NCBI GenBank assembly: GCA_944392815.1
Contig: CALXXY010000002.1
Coordinates: forward strand, 62,001-126,000
Source of the DNA: an uncultured Alphaproteobacteria bacterium
GTDB taxonomy: Bacteria > Pseudomonadota > Alphaproteobacteria > Rs-D84
Length of the DNA: 64,000 nt
Reading direction: 5' to 3'
Every line of letters begins with the position of its first letter. Position 1 is the stretch's first letter. This document shows, one piece after another, positions 1 through 7,901 of this stretch. Made by a program: the position numbers and the translations under genes. Below the pieces are notes generated by a model. It was not told the DNA's origin. It did no database searches and worked only from the letters and a program-made list of their open reading frames with translations.

Positions 1-326
1 GATTGGGTCAATCCATTAATAGAAACTATGAATTGCCGCGTATTGGACGGATTCACCGAAATTTCATATGTTCCACCATATGGGTTTTTATTCGACATTC
101 CAATCGCCCCGAACACAGTCGCACTGTTTATGCTGGAATAATCGTCATAGTTATTGAAAATCTGGCGCACCTGGGTCACCATTTGCAACACTTCGTCATT
201 AACCTGGTTGCGTTTTTGCGTTTTCATGGCGCTGGATATTGCGGCCACCGCCGCGACAGTTATCACCCCCATAATGGCCAACACGCCCATCATTTCAATC
301 ATAGAACGACCTGATTCATATTTCAT
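1..326 (-). CDS. Type IV pilin / type II pseudopilin-like protein, C-terminus cut by window start
   Basis: The reading frame starts at an ATG at 326 and runs off the window start, so only about 108 N-terminal residues are seen. It opens MKYESGRSMIEMMGVLAIMG: a short basic leader, a prepilin-peptidase site (Gly followed by RSMIE, with Glu at mature position 5), then about 20 hydrophobic residues, the class III signal of type IV pilins and pseudopilins. The mature part begins with a polar helix and then Gly/Asn-rich sequence. A GAGG ribosome-binding site lies about 8 nt upstream. The gene is divergent from uvrC. A type IVb secretin and its partner lie 13 kb away, so it may belong to that pilus (inference). 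Major versus minor pilin cannot be decided from the fragment. Confidence 0.85.
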   Translation of the reverse strand, partial: MKYESGRSMIEMMGVLAIMGVITVAAVAAISSAMKTQKRNQVNDEVLQMVTQVRQIFNNYDDYSSINSATVFGAIGMSNKNPYGGTYEISVNPSNTRQFIVSINGLTQ

Positions 327-359
327 ATTTCAACCTCTATTTGATATTTATTTTTTTAT

Positions 360-373
360 ATTCTATCATAAAA
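360..373 (-). promoter_or_regulatory. Extended -10 promoter of the pilin-like gene
   Basis: The minus strand reads TTTTATGATAGAAT, a variant of the recurring TTTT(A/G)TG(A/G)TATAAT motif of this window. The predicted transcription start is about 27 nt before the pilin ATG. Confidence 0.45.
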
Positions 374-376
374 GCC

Positions 377-1801
377 ATGAATATTCAATTTTCTGATTTA
401 ATTGAAAACAGTCCCAATGCCCCAGGCGTCTATAAAATGTACGACGCAGACGGCAACCTGCTCTACGTGGGCAAGGCCAAAAATCTGTCCAACCGATTGA
501 AACAATATCTGGACATATCCAAACTGGAATTGCACAAACAGGTCATGCGCACATTGGTCGCCCGTGTTGATTGGGAAATAACCCCAACGGAATCAGACGC
601 ATTAATTTTGGAACAAAAATTAATCAAAACGTTAAAGCCAAAATATAACATCATGCTGACCGACGGGAAAATGTACCCAATGATTGCATTGACCCAATCG
701 GAATTTCCGCGCCTGTTAAAATTCCGCGGCAAAATATCCCAGCGTCGCGATGTATACGGCCCATACCCATCAGTGACGGCATTAAACGAAACAATTAAAA
801 CTATACAAAAAGTATGCCGCCTGCGCACATGCACAGACACATTTATGCGCAACCGGGCGCGTCCGTGCCTGCTGTATCAAATCGGCCGGTGCAGCGCGCC
901 ATGTGTATTACCCCAAACCGACTATGCAGAAAACGTTGCGTTGGCACGTAAAATTTTAACCGGCAACAGCGAACCAATCATTGCAGATTTAACAAAACAA
1001 ATGCAAAAATTTTCTGCAAATATGGATTATGAATCCGCCGCCGCGGTGCGTGATAAAATCGCCGCATTAACACAAACGTCAACACGCGGTATACGCCGGA
1101 ATCGTGCACACAGCGCGAATTTTGATTGGACTGATTCAGTAAACGATTTGGAAAAATGGTTGGGCATAAAAATTGAATGCGCGGGCGTATTTGATAACTC
1201 GCACCTGTTTGGTCGTAATCCAGTCGGCGCAATGATAACATTTGGTCACGACGGTTTTATAAAATCTGGATACAGACATTTTAAATTGCGCAACACTGCG
1301 GCGGCCGGCAATGACATTGCCATGATGGCCGAATTTGTCCAGCGTGCCACAACACGTGGCCCAAAATTGGATTTAATTGTGGTCGACGGCGGCCCCGCAC
1401 AATGGAATATCGCACACAAAACAGCGCCCGACATTCCAATACTTGGCGTCACCAAGGGCGAGGTTCGCGATGGCGACGAACATTTCATTATGCCCGACGG
1501 CACAGTTTGCCGCGACATACCAAAAGATTCACGCCTGTTTTTATTACTGCGTGCCGTCCGGGACGAAGCCCACCGTTTCGTCATCACGTTTCACCGCACA
1601 GTGCGCGCCAAACAAATGACATCGTCCGTTTTGGACGAAATTGATGGCGTTGGCCCAACACGAAAACACGCACTGCTGAATCATTTCGGATCTGTGCGTG
1701 CCATCACAGACGCCAGTTTGGACGCCCTGTTGCGCGTACCGGGACTGGGCAAATCTGCCGCAGAAAAAATCTATGCCCATTTTCATTCCGAAGTGATATA
1801 A
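377..1801 (+). CDS. uvrC: Excinuclease ABC subunit C, compact form
   Basis: Subunit of the UvrABC nucleotide-excision-repair nuclease, which cuts on both sides of DNA lesions. The start at 377 (MNIQFSDL) fits the family; an in-frame ATG at 341 would add 12 hydrophobic residues not seen in UvrC. Order: GIY-YIG nuclease domain (GVYKMYDADG, LYVGKAKNL), UVR motif for UvrB binding (MDYESAAAVRDKI), RNase H-like second nuclease with FDNSH, VVDGG and DEAHRF carrying the catalytic Asp, Asp and His, then a C-terminal helix-hairpin-helix. At 474 residues it is well below the usual 590-620. The missing part is the roughly 100-residue segment between the UVR motif and the RNase H domain. All catalytic residues are present, so it is probably functional. 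pgsA follows 26 nt later. Confidence 0.95.
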   Translation: MNIQFSDLIENSPNAPGVYKMYDADGNLLYVGKAKNLSNRLKQYLDISKLELHKQVMRTLVARVDWEITPTESDALILEQKLIKTLKPKYNIMLTDGKMYPMIALTQSEFPRLLKFRGKISQRRDVYGPYPSVTALNETIKTIQKVCRLRTCTDTFMRNRARPCLLYQIGRCSAPCVLPQTDYAENVALARKILTGNSEPIIADLTKQMQKFSANMDYESAAAVRDKIAALTQTSTRGIRRNRAHSANFDWTDSVNDLEKWLGIKIECAGVFDNSHLFGRNPVGAMITFGHDGFIKSGYRHFKLRNTAAAGNDIAMMAEFVQRATTRGPKLDLIVVDGGPAQWNIAHKTAPDIPILGVTKGEVRDGDEHFIMPDGTVCRDIPKDSRLFLLLRAVRDEAHRFVITFHRTVRAKQMTSSVLDEIDGVGPTRKHALLNHFGSVRAITDASLDALLRVPGLGKSAAEKIYAHFHSEVI

Positions 1802-1827
1802 TATATACTGCTACAAAGGAGTATATA

Positions 1828-2427
1828 ATGAAATTTTTCGTAAACTTTTTATCAGCGTTTCGCATTGCTGCCGCATTTGCGATTATCCCGACACTGATGT
1901 TCGGCCTGTATTGGACAACGTTTATATTATTCGTACTGGCATCAATATCAGATTGGTTCGATGGATTTTTGGCACGTAAATATAACGTATGCACAAAATT
2001 GGGCGGCGTTATGGATCACATAGGCGACAAATTATTGGTGGTAAACGCATTAATCATGTTGGCCATCATGACACCAGTATGGTTCATTTTCGTTCCAATC
2101 ATAATAATGGTTGCCCGTGAACTGTACATCAGTGGCCTGCGCGAATTTCTGGGCACACAAAAAATCGAAATGGCCGTACCAAAGCCCCGCTTTTCCATGG
2201 GAAAAATTAAAACAACTTTGCAAATGGTCGCCATCTCGGCATTATTGTTGTTATTTGCATTATCCACAATCATGACAACAACCGACAGCCGTTTTGTCAT
2301 GTGGTTAATCACAATATTGCCATACATCGGCATGTGGGGTCTGTGGTTGGCATTGGTTGCGTCCCTGTGGTCGGCAACCCAATACACATTTACATTCGCC
2401 CAAAAATTAAAACAGATAAAAAAATAA
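1828..2427 (+). CDS. pgsA: CDP-diacylglycerol--glycerol-3-phosphate 3-phosphatidyltransferase
   Basis: Inner-membrane enzyme making phosphatidylglycerol phosphate from CDP-diacylglycerol and glycerol-3-phosphate, the committed step to phosphatidylglycerol and cardiolipin. It carries the CDP-alcohol phosphotransferase signature D-x2-D-G-x2-A-R-x8-G-x3-D-x3-D (DWFDGFLAR then G-GVMD-HIGD) at about residues 31-57, and several hydrophobic segments. Its 199 aa are typical for PgsA. The start has a strong AAAGGAG ribosome-binding site 7 nt upstream. It sits just downstream of uvrC, with its own possible -10 (TGATATAAT, 1794-1802) at the end of uvrC. An intrinsic terminator follows. Another CDP-alcohol transferase, such as a PssA type, is less likely given the size and motif context. 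Confidence 0.92.
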   Translation: MKFFVNFLSAFRIAAAFAIIPTLMFGLYWTTFILFVLASISDWFDGFLARKYNVCTKLGGVMDHIGDKLLVVNALIMLAIMTPVWFIFVPIIIMVARELYISGLREFLGTQKIEMAVPKPRFSMGKIKTTLQMVAISALLLLFALSTIMTTTDSRFVMWLITILPYIGMWGLWLALVASLWSATQYTFTFAQKLKQIKK

Positions 2428-2436
2428 CAAATCAAA

Positions 2437-2461
2437 ATCCCGCCACCGGCGGGATTTTTTT
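2437..2461 (+). terminator. Intrinsic terminator after pgsA
   Basis: Perfect 8-bp stem ATCCCGCC / GGCGGGAT with loop ACC, followed by seven T. Confidence 0.9.
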
Positions 2462-2465
2462 GCAC

Positions 2466-2510
2466 AAAAAAACGCGCTATGTGCATGAAATACTGCACAC
2501 AGCGCGTTTT
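2466..2510 (-). terminator. Intrinsic terminator after dnaJ
   Basis: A 17-bp stem with one mismatch, read on the minus strand as AAAACGCGCTGTGTGCA, an 8-nt loop, and TGCACATAGCGCG, followed by seven T. Its upper part (TGTGCA-N8-TGCACA) recurs in other 3'-end hairpins of the window. Confidence 0.85.
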
Positions 2511-2520
2511 GTGTTGTATA

Positions 2521-3651
2521 TTAAAACCAGCCCTTCTTTGCGCTTTTTGTGGCGGCAAATTCGGTCAAAATTTTCTTTTGCTTTTCGGTTAATTTGGTTG
2601 GCACGGGCATATTAATTTCTATATACAAATCCCCAAACGTGCCCGCACGACGCCCGGGCATTCCATGCCCACGCACGCGCAATTTTTCACCAATTTGGGT
2701 ACCGGCCGGAACCTTGACCGACAATTTTTTATCGTCAATGGTGTCAACCTCTATTTCACCACCCAATGCCAATGTAGTAAACGGAATATCAACACGGGTT
2801 ATTAAATCCGCCCCATCACGCACAAATCGATTATCTGGACGAATATGAATATCCAGATAAAAATCCCCAGCCGGCGCGCCGTTTTGTCCGGCCTCGCCCT
2901 GGCCCGCCAAACGCAGCCGGGCACCATCTTCGACCCCGGCCGGGATTTTCACGTCCAACGTGCGCGTTTTACGTAATACCCCCGCCCCATCACATTGGGT
3001 GCATTTTTTATCAATCTTGTGCCCTGTGCCATTACATTCAGGACACGGCGTTTCCATCGCAAAAAATCCGCGCGACGCACGCACATATCCCGTACCATGA
3101 CACCGCGAACACGTGGGGGCCTGTTTGCCATCGGCCGTGCCATATCCATGACATTTGTCGCATTCAACATTTGTTGTAAATTTCACAGTATGTGTGGTGC
3201 CAAAAAATGCGTCACGTAAATCTATGACAACTTCGTCCAATAAATCGCGCCCGCGACGCGACGCGTCACCACGCGCACCGCCGCCCCCCATATCAAAACC
3301 GAAACCACGCATGGCCTCGCGCAGGATATCGTCCATACCGGCGCCACCGCCCATATTAAAATGGAACGCCCCATTGCCAAACGGATTGCCGCCCGCCCCA
3401 AACGGATTCGCGCCCGACGCATTGCCCCCCGCGAACGCCGCGTCACCAAATCTGTCATACGCAGCACGTTTCTGTGGATCTTTCAGAATATCAAATGCGT
3501 TGTTAATTTCCTTGAACTTTTCTTCGGCCGCTTTGTCGCCAGGATTTCTGTCTGGGTGATATTTCATAACCAATTTATGGTATGCCTTTTTAATTTCATC
3601 ATCAGACGCATTGCGTGCAACGCCCAAAACTTCGTACGGATTTTTATTCAT
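2521..3651 (-). CDS. dnaJ: Chaperone protein DnaJ
   Basis: Hsp40 co-chaperone that stimulates DnaK ATPase and delivers unfolded clients. Order: J domain (residues 1-70, with the HPD motif in KYHPDRNPGD), Gly/Phe-rich linker (about 75-125, NPFGAGGNPFGNG), zinc-binding domain with four CxxCxGxG-type repeats (CDKCHGYG, CSRCHGTG, CPECNGTG, CTQCDGAG, about 160-225), and two C-terminal peptide-binding domains. At 376 aa it is a full-length type I DnaJ. The start follows GGGACAGATGAAAA on the minus strand; GGGACAGAT occurs twice there as a direct repeat. No dnaK or grpE is adjacent. It is divergent from parE. Confidence 0.97.
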   Translation of the reverse strand: MNKNPYEVLGVARNASDDEIKKAYHKLVMKYHPDRNPGDKAAEEKFKEINNAFDILKDPQKRAAYDRFGDAAFAGGNASGANPFGAGGNPFGNGAFHFNMGGGAGMDDILREAMRGFGFDMGGGGARGDASRRGRDLLDEVVIDLRDAFFGTTHTVKFTTNVECDKCHGYGTADGKQAPTCSRCHGTGYVRASRGFFAMETPCPECNGTGHKIDKKCTQCDGAGVLRKTRTLDVKIPAGVEDGARLRLAGQGEAGQNGAPAGDFYLDIHIRPDNRFVRDGADLITRVDIPFTTLALGGEIEVDTIDDKKLSVKVPAGTQIGEKLRVRGHGMPGRRAGTFGDLYIEINMPVPTKLTEKQKKILTEFAATKSAKKGWF

Positions 3652-3760
3652 TTTTCATCTGTCCCAATTTTATCTGTCCCCAAAAATATAAGTATATTTA
3701 TATAAAAATGCAAGTCCCCACACCCAGCATATTTTCTGGCCCGGCATAAAATTCTTTCAC

Positions 3761-3789
3761 TTGCAAGAATTCTGAAAATGTACTAATAA
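3761..3789 (+). promoter_or_regulatory. Predicted sigma-70 promoter of parE
   Basis: TTGCAA (3761-3766), 17-nt spacer, TAATAA (3784-3789). The ATG at 3799 would lie only a few nt from the predicted transcript start and has no ribosome-binding site, suggesting a leaderless mRNA. Confidence 0.5.
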
Positions 3790-3798
3790 TATTGTGCT

Positions 3799-5778
3799 AT
3801 GACAGAACAAAACACACATACATACGACGCGTCAGATATCCAGGTACTCGAGGGCCTGGAACCGGTCCGCCTGCGCCCCGGCATGTATATCGGCGGCACA
3901 GATGAAAAGGCCTGGCACCATTTACCAATCGAAATTCTGGACAACTCGATTGACGAGGCCGTCGCCGGCTTTGCCAAAAAAATCACAGTAAATTTAATTG
4001 ACGCAAAAACAATTGAAATCACAGACGACGGTCGTGGTATTCCGGTTGACGAACATCCAAAATTTCCCGGTAAATCCGCGCTAGAGGTAATTTTAACCAC
4101 CCTGCATTCGGGCGGAAAATTCAATAATAATGTGTATAAAACCAGTGGTGGTCTGCATGGCGTCGGCAGTTCTGTTGTAAACGCGCTGTCATCTGAAATG
4201 ATTGTCACAATTTCGCGCGACGGATATGAATGGCGTCAAACATTTTCACGTGGCAAACCCACCAGCAAAATGACCCAGGGTAATCCGACAAAAAACCACG
4301 GCACTAAAATCAGATTTACAATTGACGACGAAATATTCGGCGCAAACGCGGTATTTAAACCGATAAAAATTTATCGCATGGCGCGCGCAAAATCATTCTT
4401 GTCGCGCGGGGTGCGTGTCGATTGGATTTGCAATCCCGATTTATTGACCGAGGATATGAATATCCCCACCCAAACAGAATTTTATTATCCAAACGGCGTC
4501 GCAGATTTTCTGGACGAAAAAACACGGGACAAACCGCGCATTTTGCCAAAAATTTTCAGTGGAACTGTGGATTTTCCCGACGATTCAGGCCGCGTTGAAT
4601 GGGCATTAACATTTTTGACGGACGAAAACGGTGCGGCGTCCGACGACGGATTTTTTGCATCATACTGCAACACCATCGCAACAATTGACGGCGGCACCCA
4701 CGAAACGGGATTTAAATCTGCCATCACCCGCGGGATAAAGGCCTATGGGGACAAGGTTAACAACAAATCCGCCACGTCCATAATCAGCGACGACGTTTTT
4801 GATTCTGTTGCGGCCATAGTATCGGTATTTTACAAAACGCCGCAATTCCTGGGCCAGACCAAGGAAAAATTATCCAACCCAGAAATTGCCCGCTTTACAG
4901 AAAACGCACTGCGTGACCCATGGGAAATATTCCTGGCGTCTGACCCAAAAACCGCAAATGCAATATTGGATTTTGTGGTAAACCTGGCAAACGCCCGCAT
5001 CAAAACCAAACAGGTCAAAGAAATCGCCCGAAAAACCCCAACTAAACGCATTCGTATGCCGGCAAAATTGGCGGACTGTTCCAAACATGGCGTTGACGGC
5101 ACAGAATTATTTATAGTCGAGGGCGAATCCGCCGGCGGCACCGCAAAACAGGCACGCGACCGCGCGACCCAGGCAATCATGCCCCTGCGCGGCAAGGTGT
5201 TAAATGTTATTTCCAATTCCGACGAACGTTTCAGCGCGAACAAGGAATTAAATGAATTAATCGACATAATTGGTGCCGGCACCGCGCGCGATTGGGACGA
5301 ATCTAAATTACGCTATGAAAAAATCATCGTTATGACCGATGCCGACGTCGACGGCAGTCATATCGCATCGCTGCTGATGGCATTTTTCTATCAGGTTATG
5401 CCCCAGTTAATTTATGGTGGTCACCTGTATTTATCGTGCCCCCCGCTGTATAAATTAACATGCGGCACCGAATCGATATACGTCGACACAGACGAAGAAT
5501 TGGAAAATTTAAAAAACACTAAATATAAAAATAAAAAAATCGAAATTTCCCGATTCAAAGGATTGGGTGAAATGATGCCCAATCAGTTAAAGGAAACAAC
5601 CATGTCCCCCAAAACGCGGCGTCTGATACGCGTTGATTTGCCGCCACGCACAGATGACGGTGCCGAAGATACGGAAAAAACCCGCACCATCGTGTCTGAA
5701 TTAATGGGCAAAAAACCGGAATTTCGATTTAAATTTATCACGGAACACGCCCAGTTTGTCAAAGATTTGTTTGTATAA
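3799..5778 (+). CDS. parE: DNA topoisomerase IV subunit B
   Basis: ATPase subunit of topoisomerase IV, which with ParC decatenates daughter chromosomes. The N-terminal GHKL ATPase has the Asn box (EILDNSIDEA), DDGRGIP and the lid Gly-rich loop (SGGLHGVGSS). A transducer domain follows, then the TOPRIM domain with EGESAGG, PLRGKVLNV and the metal-binding TDADVDGSH. The C-terminus has FKGLGEMMPNQLKETTM. ParE is preferred over GyrB because of RFKGLGEMMPNQL, the 659-aa length and the absence of GyrB insertions; the two families are close, so the assignment is good but not absolute. No parC is adjacent. No Shine-Dalgarno is visible. Confidence 0.9.
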   Translation: MTEQNTHTYDASDIQVLEGLEPVRLRPGMYIGGTDEKAWHHLPIEILDNSIDEAVAGFAKKITVNLIDAKTIEITDDGRGIPVDEHPKFPGKSALEVILTTLHSGGKFNNNVYKTSGGLHGVGSSVVNALSSEMIVTISRDGYEWRQTFSRGKPTSKMTQGNPTKNHGTKIRFTIDDEIFGANAVFKPIKIYRMARAKSFLSRGVRVDWICNPDLLTEDMNIPTQTEFYYPNGVADFLDEKTRDKPRILPKIFSGTVDFPDDSGRVEWALTFLTDENGAASDDGFFASYCNTIATIDGGTHETGFKSAITRGIKAYGDKVNNKSATSIISDDVFDSVAAIVSVFYKTPQFLGQTKEKLSNPEIARFTENALRDPWEIFLASDPKTANAILDFVVNLANARIKTKQVKEIARKTPTKRIRMPAKLADCSKHGVDGTELFIVEGESAGGTAKQARDRATQAIMPLRGKVLNVISNSDERFSANKELNELIDIIGAGTARDWDESKLRYEKIIVMTDADVDGSHIASLLMAFFYQVMPQLIYGGHLYLSCPPLYKLTCGTESIYVDTDEELENLKNTKYKNKKIEISRFKGLGEMMPNQLKETTMSPKTRRLIRVDLPPRTDDGAEDTEKTRTIVSELMGKKPEFRFKFITEHAQFVKDLFV

Positions 5779-5783
5779 CCCCC

Positions 5784-5811
5784 GAAATGCCCACATGGGC
5801 ATTTCATTTTG
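5784..5811 (+). terminator. Probable terminator after parE
   Basis: Stem GAAATGCCCA / GGGCATTTC followed by the T-rich stretch ATTTT; the T tract is imperfect. Confidence 0.6.
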
Positions 5812-5821
5812 TCTGCTTCCC

Positions 5822-5849
5822 TTGACAATTTACAATTCTGTACTATAAC
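5822..5849 (+). promoter_or_regulatory. Strong sigma-70 promoter of the 5872 gene
   Basis: Consensus TTGACA (5822-5827), 16-nt spacer, TATAAC (5844-5849). The predicted start is about 15-20 nt before the ATG at 5872. Confidence 0.75.
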
Positions 5850-5871
5850 TACAAAAAACAAAGGAACACAT

Positions 5872-6372
5872 ATGTTATTCAAAAAAAATCAGACCGCTGC
5901 GGCGAAAACACAATCAACCCCGACACGCCCCAGCAAAAAATTAAAAAACACATATATAATCAAACAAACTGCATTTATGAACCCACTGTTGTTTGAACAT
6001 TGCGAAACAACCCCACTGGGCGTAATTGAAAAAAACGGTGAAAAAATGCTGCGCGATAATGGTTGGGGCAAATGCGAACAATTTGTAAACCCCGGCCCCG
6101 CCACAATGTATGCCCGCTATCATTACTACATGGACATAATGACAGACACCGAAAAACGCCTGGCATCGACCATAGTTGAATATCTGGACAAAGAAACCCG
6201 CACCCCGGTCGCATATATGTATCCAAACGGCGACCTGGTCACAAACAAATACGACAATTTGCCGGATTTAATGGCGCGTCTGAATCATGCCACACGCCGC
6301 GACATGACCCAACAAAGCAAAAAACGTACTGAAATGTGGGCGGCAATTATATCGCGCCAAAACCAGAAATAA
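5872..6372 (+). CDS. Conserved-looking hypothetical protein, 166 aa
   Basis: I do not recognise a family. The start at 5872 is chosen because AAGGA lies 7 nt upstream and a consensus promoter precedes it; a longer in-frame start at 5809 would lie upstream of that promoter. The N-terminus is Lys/Thr/Pro-rich and probably disordered (residues 1-25). The rest is soluble, with two Cys (about 43 and 65) and many aromatic and charged residues (ARYHYYMDIM). No signal peptide or membrane segment is seen. It is monocistronic, with its own promoter and terminator, which suggests a well-expressed small cytosolic protein. Confidence 0.75.
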   Translation: MLFKKNQTAAAKTQSTPTRPSKKLKNTYIIKQTAFMNPLLFEHCETTPLGVIEKNGEKMLRDNGWGKCEQFVNPGPATMYARYHYYMDIMTDTEKRLASTIVEYLDKETRTPVAYMYPNGDLVTNKYDNLPDLMARLNHATRRDMTQQSKKRTEMWAAIISRQNQK

Positions 6373-6373
6373 C

Positions 6374-6401
6374 AAACACCGGGCTTTCGCCCGGTGTTTT
6401 T
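6374..6401 (+). terminator. Intrinsic terminator, convergent with the 6419 gene
   Basis: 11-bp perfect stem AAACACCGGGC / GCCCGGTGTTT, loop TTTC, then a T run. It may also serve the minus-strand gene ending at 6419. Confidence 0.88.
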
Positions 6402-6418
6402 GTTTTCCCCATCTAGTT

Positions 6419-7786
6419 TTATTGGATACCGACGCGGAACTCGTCGCCCCAGCCGGCAACCACCTGGCCACCAACGGTGCATTGTAAATCTTCGAACCCG
6501 TCTTCGACCTGGTTCTTTTTCACCACATTACTTGTTATCAATCCACCTGCTGTCCCCAGCACCACCCCGGCAATGGAATCAGACAACAAACGTGATGTAT
6601 TAAACTTGCCCTCGTCATTGCGCCACACGGTCAACCGTAATCCAGAACGGATATTTTCCAACGTTGCCGCGGCACTTTCTATACGACTGCGGGACGCAGA
6701 TTGACTGGCCGCCAATGTTTGCTGATCAATCAACACATTCACCTGGTTAAACATGTTGTTAAACACCACCCGTACAGGATCGCCCGCACAATACGTAAAT
6801 ATCTGATTTATTTGCGCGACAACCTCTGCATTATTGGCATATTGCACAAACAACTGTTGCAAAACCTCTATCTGGTGTTCATCGCATTCGTAATCCTCTT
6901 CTGGCGGCTGCACAACATTTTGTACCTCGCACTGTAATGTGGACGGGTTAAATTTCTTGGATTTATCCACACATTCACACATACGTGTGCCACTGTTCCA
7001 CACAGCAACCGACGCAGGCACATAACAACACGTAATACACTGGCTGTATGTATTACCAGTCAACCCGCCACAGCGTCGCTGCACACACGACTGTGTTGCA
7101 CCCGGCGTCACTGATTCACCACCATTATTTTTACCTGTATCATCCCCCGTATCACCTTCTTCTGGGGCAGCATTTTCCACACACTCCTGACTTGCAGAAT
7201 CGTATGTATATCCATCATCTACACAAGAAATCATCAAACACGCATCGCCACTATACGCATTCACACCATCGTAAACAGGTTTATCCGTCGTTGCATGGAT
7301 TTCAACTTTAGTATTTTTTGCACTTTTATTTTGTATATCACTGTCTGTACATGGCAACAAATCTATCTGTTCCCAGCTGTCCACAAACAATTGTGTTCTG
7401 CATCTGAAAACATCAGATCCATTTGATACAATTATACCATTCGAACATTCATAATTTTCGCCCATTTGATAAGTATCACATTCCAAACATGTACCATCTT
7501 CGAAATATAAATATTCATTAGCAGAATAATTTTTTGCAATTTTTCCACCTAAATTTTGTCCTATGATATAACCGCCAACACCCCCCATGATATATCCAGG
7601 CACCCCGAGCGCCAATCCTAAATGCGTTCCCGCTAATCCACCACCCAATGCCGCAAACGTAGTCAATGACGTACGAGCACCACAACGCGTCGTCGCATAA
7701 CATGACTGCGGAAATGGTTGCGCCGCAAAAACCATTTCAGGCAAAACAATCATTGACAATAAACACGCAAATAAAAACTTTTTCAT
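6419..7786 (-). CDS. Secreted Cys-rich protein with C-terminal Gly-rich hydrophobic segment, 455 aa
   Basis: No known family is recognised. The start at 7786 has an AGGAGG ribosome-binding site and gives a clean signal peptide (MKKFLFACLLSMIVLPEMVFA). Next come a Gly-rich stretch (ALGGGLAGTHLGLALG...), a Cys-rich middle (CLECDTYQ, CVQRRCGG, CITCCYVP, CECVDKSKKF), an Asp/Gly/Asn linker, a helical segment with heptad-like pattern, a second Gly-rich hydrophobic stretch near the end (AGVVLGTAGGLITSNVV) and a short C-terminal domain with one Cys (QCTVGGQVVAGWGDEF). The paired Cys suggest disulfides in the periplasm or at the surface. The 10638 and 40014 proteins share the signal-peptide, Cys and Gly-rich-helix layout. 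Confidence 0.82.
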   Translation of the reverse strand: MKKFLFACLLSMIVLPEMVFAAQPFPQSCYATTRCGARTSLTTFAALGGGLAGTHLGLALGVPGYIMGGVGGYIIGQNLGGKIAKNYSANEYLYFEDGTCLECDTYQMGENYECSNGIIVSNGSDVFRCRTQLFVDSWEQIDLLPCTDSDIQNKSAKNTKVEIHATTDKPVYDGVNAYSGDACLMISCVDDGYTYDSASQECVENAAPEEGDTGDDTGKNNGGESVTPGATQSCVQRRCGGLTGNTYSQCITCCYVPASVAVWNSGTRMCECVDKSKKFNPSTLQCEVQNVVQPPEEDYECDEHQIEVLQQLFVQYANNAEVVAQINQIFTYCAGDPVRVVFNNMFNQVNVLIDQQTLAASQSASRSRIESAAATLENIRSGLRLTVWRNDEGKFNTSRLLSDSIAGVVLGTAGGLITSNVVKKNQVEDGFEDLQCTVGGQVVAGWGDEFRVGIQ

Positions 7787-7835
7787 AATATTTCCCTCCT
7801 GCATATGGGAAATGTCCCACATAATCATTATGATA

Positions 7836-7849
7836 ATTTTACCACAAAA
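7836..7849 (-). promoter_or_regulatory. Extended -10 promoter of the Cys-rich secreted protein
   Basis: The minus strand reads TTTTGTGGTAAAAT, matching the recurring TTTT(A/G)TG(A/G)TATAAT motif, about 50 nt before the ATG at 7786. It overlaps an 11-bp inverted repeat ATGATAATTTT / AAAATTATCAT. Confidence 0.45.
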
Positions 7850-7901
7850 TTCGCGTATTTCCAACAGCGAAATTCCACCGCCACAAAATTATCATGCTTA
7901 A

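Noticed and set aside
3799..5778. GyrB rather than ParE
   Set aside because: FKGLGEMMPNQLKETTM, length 659 and overall pattern favour ParE; still a close family, so a tree would settle it.
6963..6971. TTATCCACA, a consensus DnaA box
   Set aside because: Single copy inside a coding region, about 2 kb from the dnaA promoter; no cluster of boxes, so no origin can be claimed.
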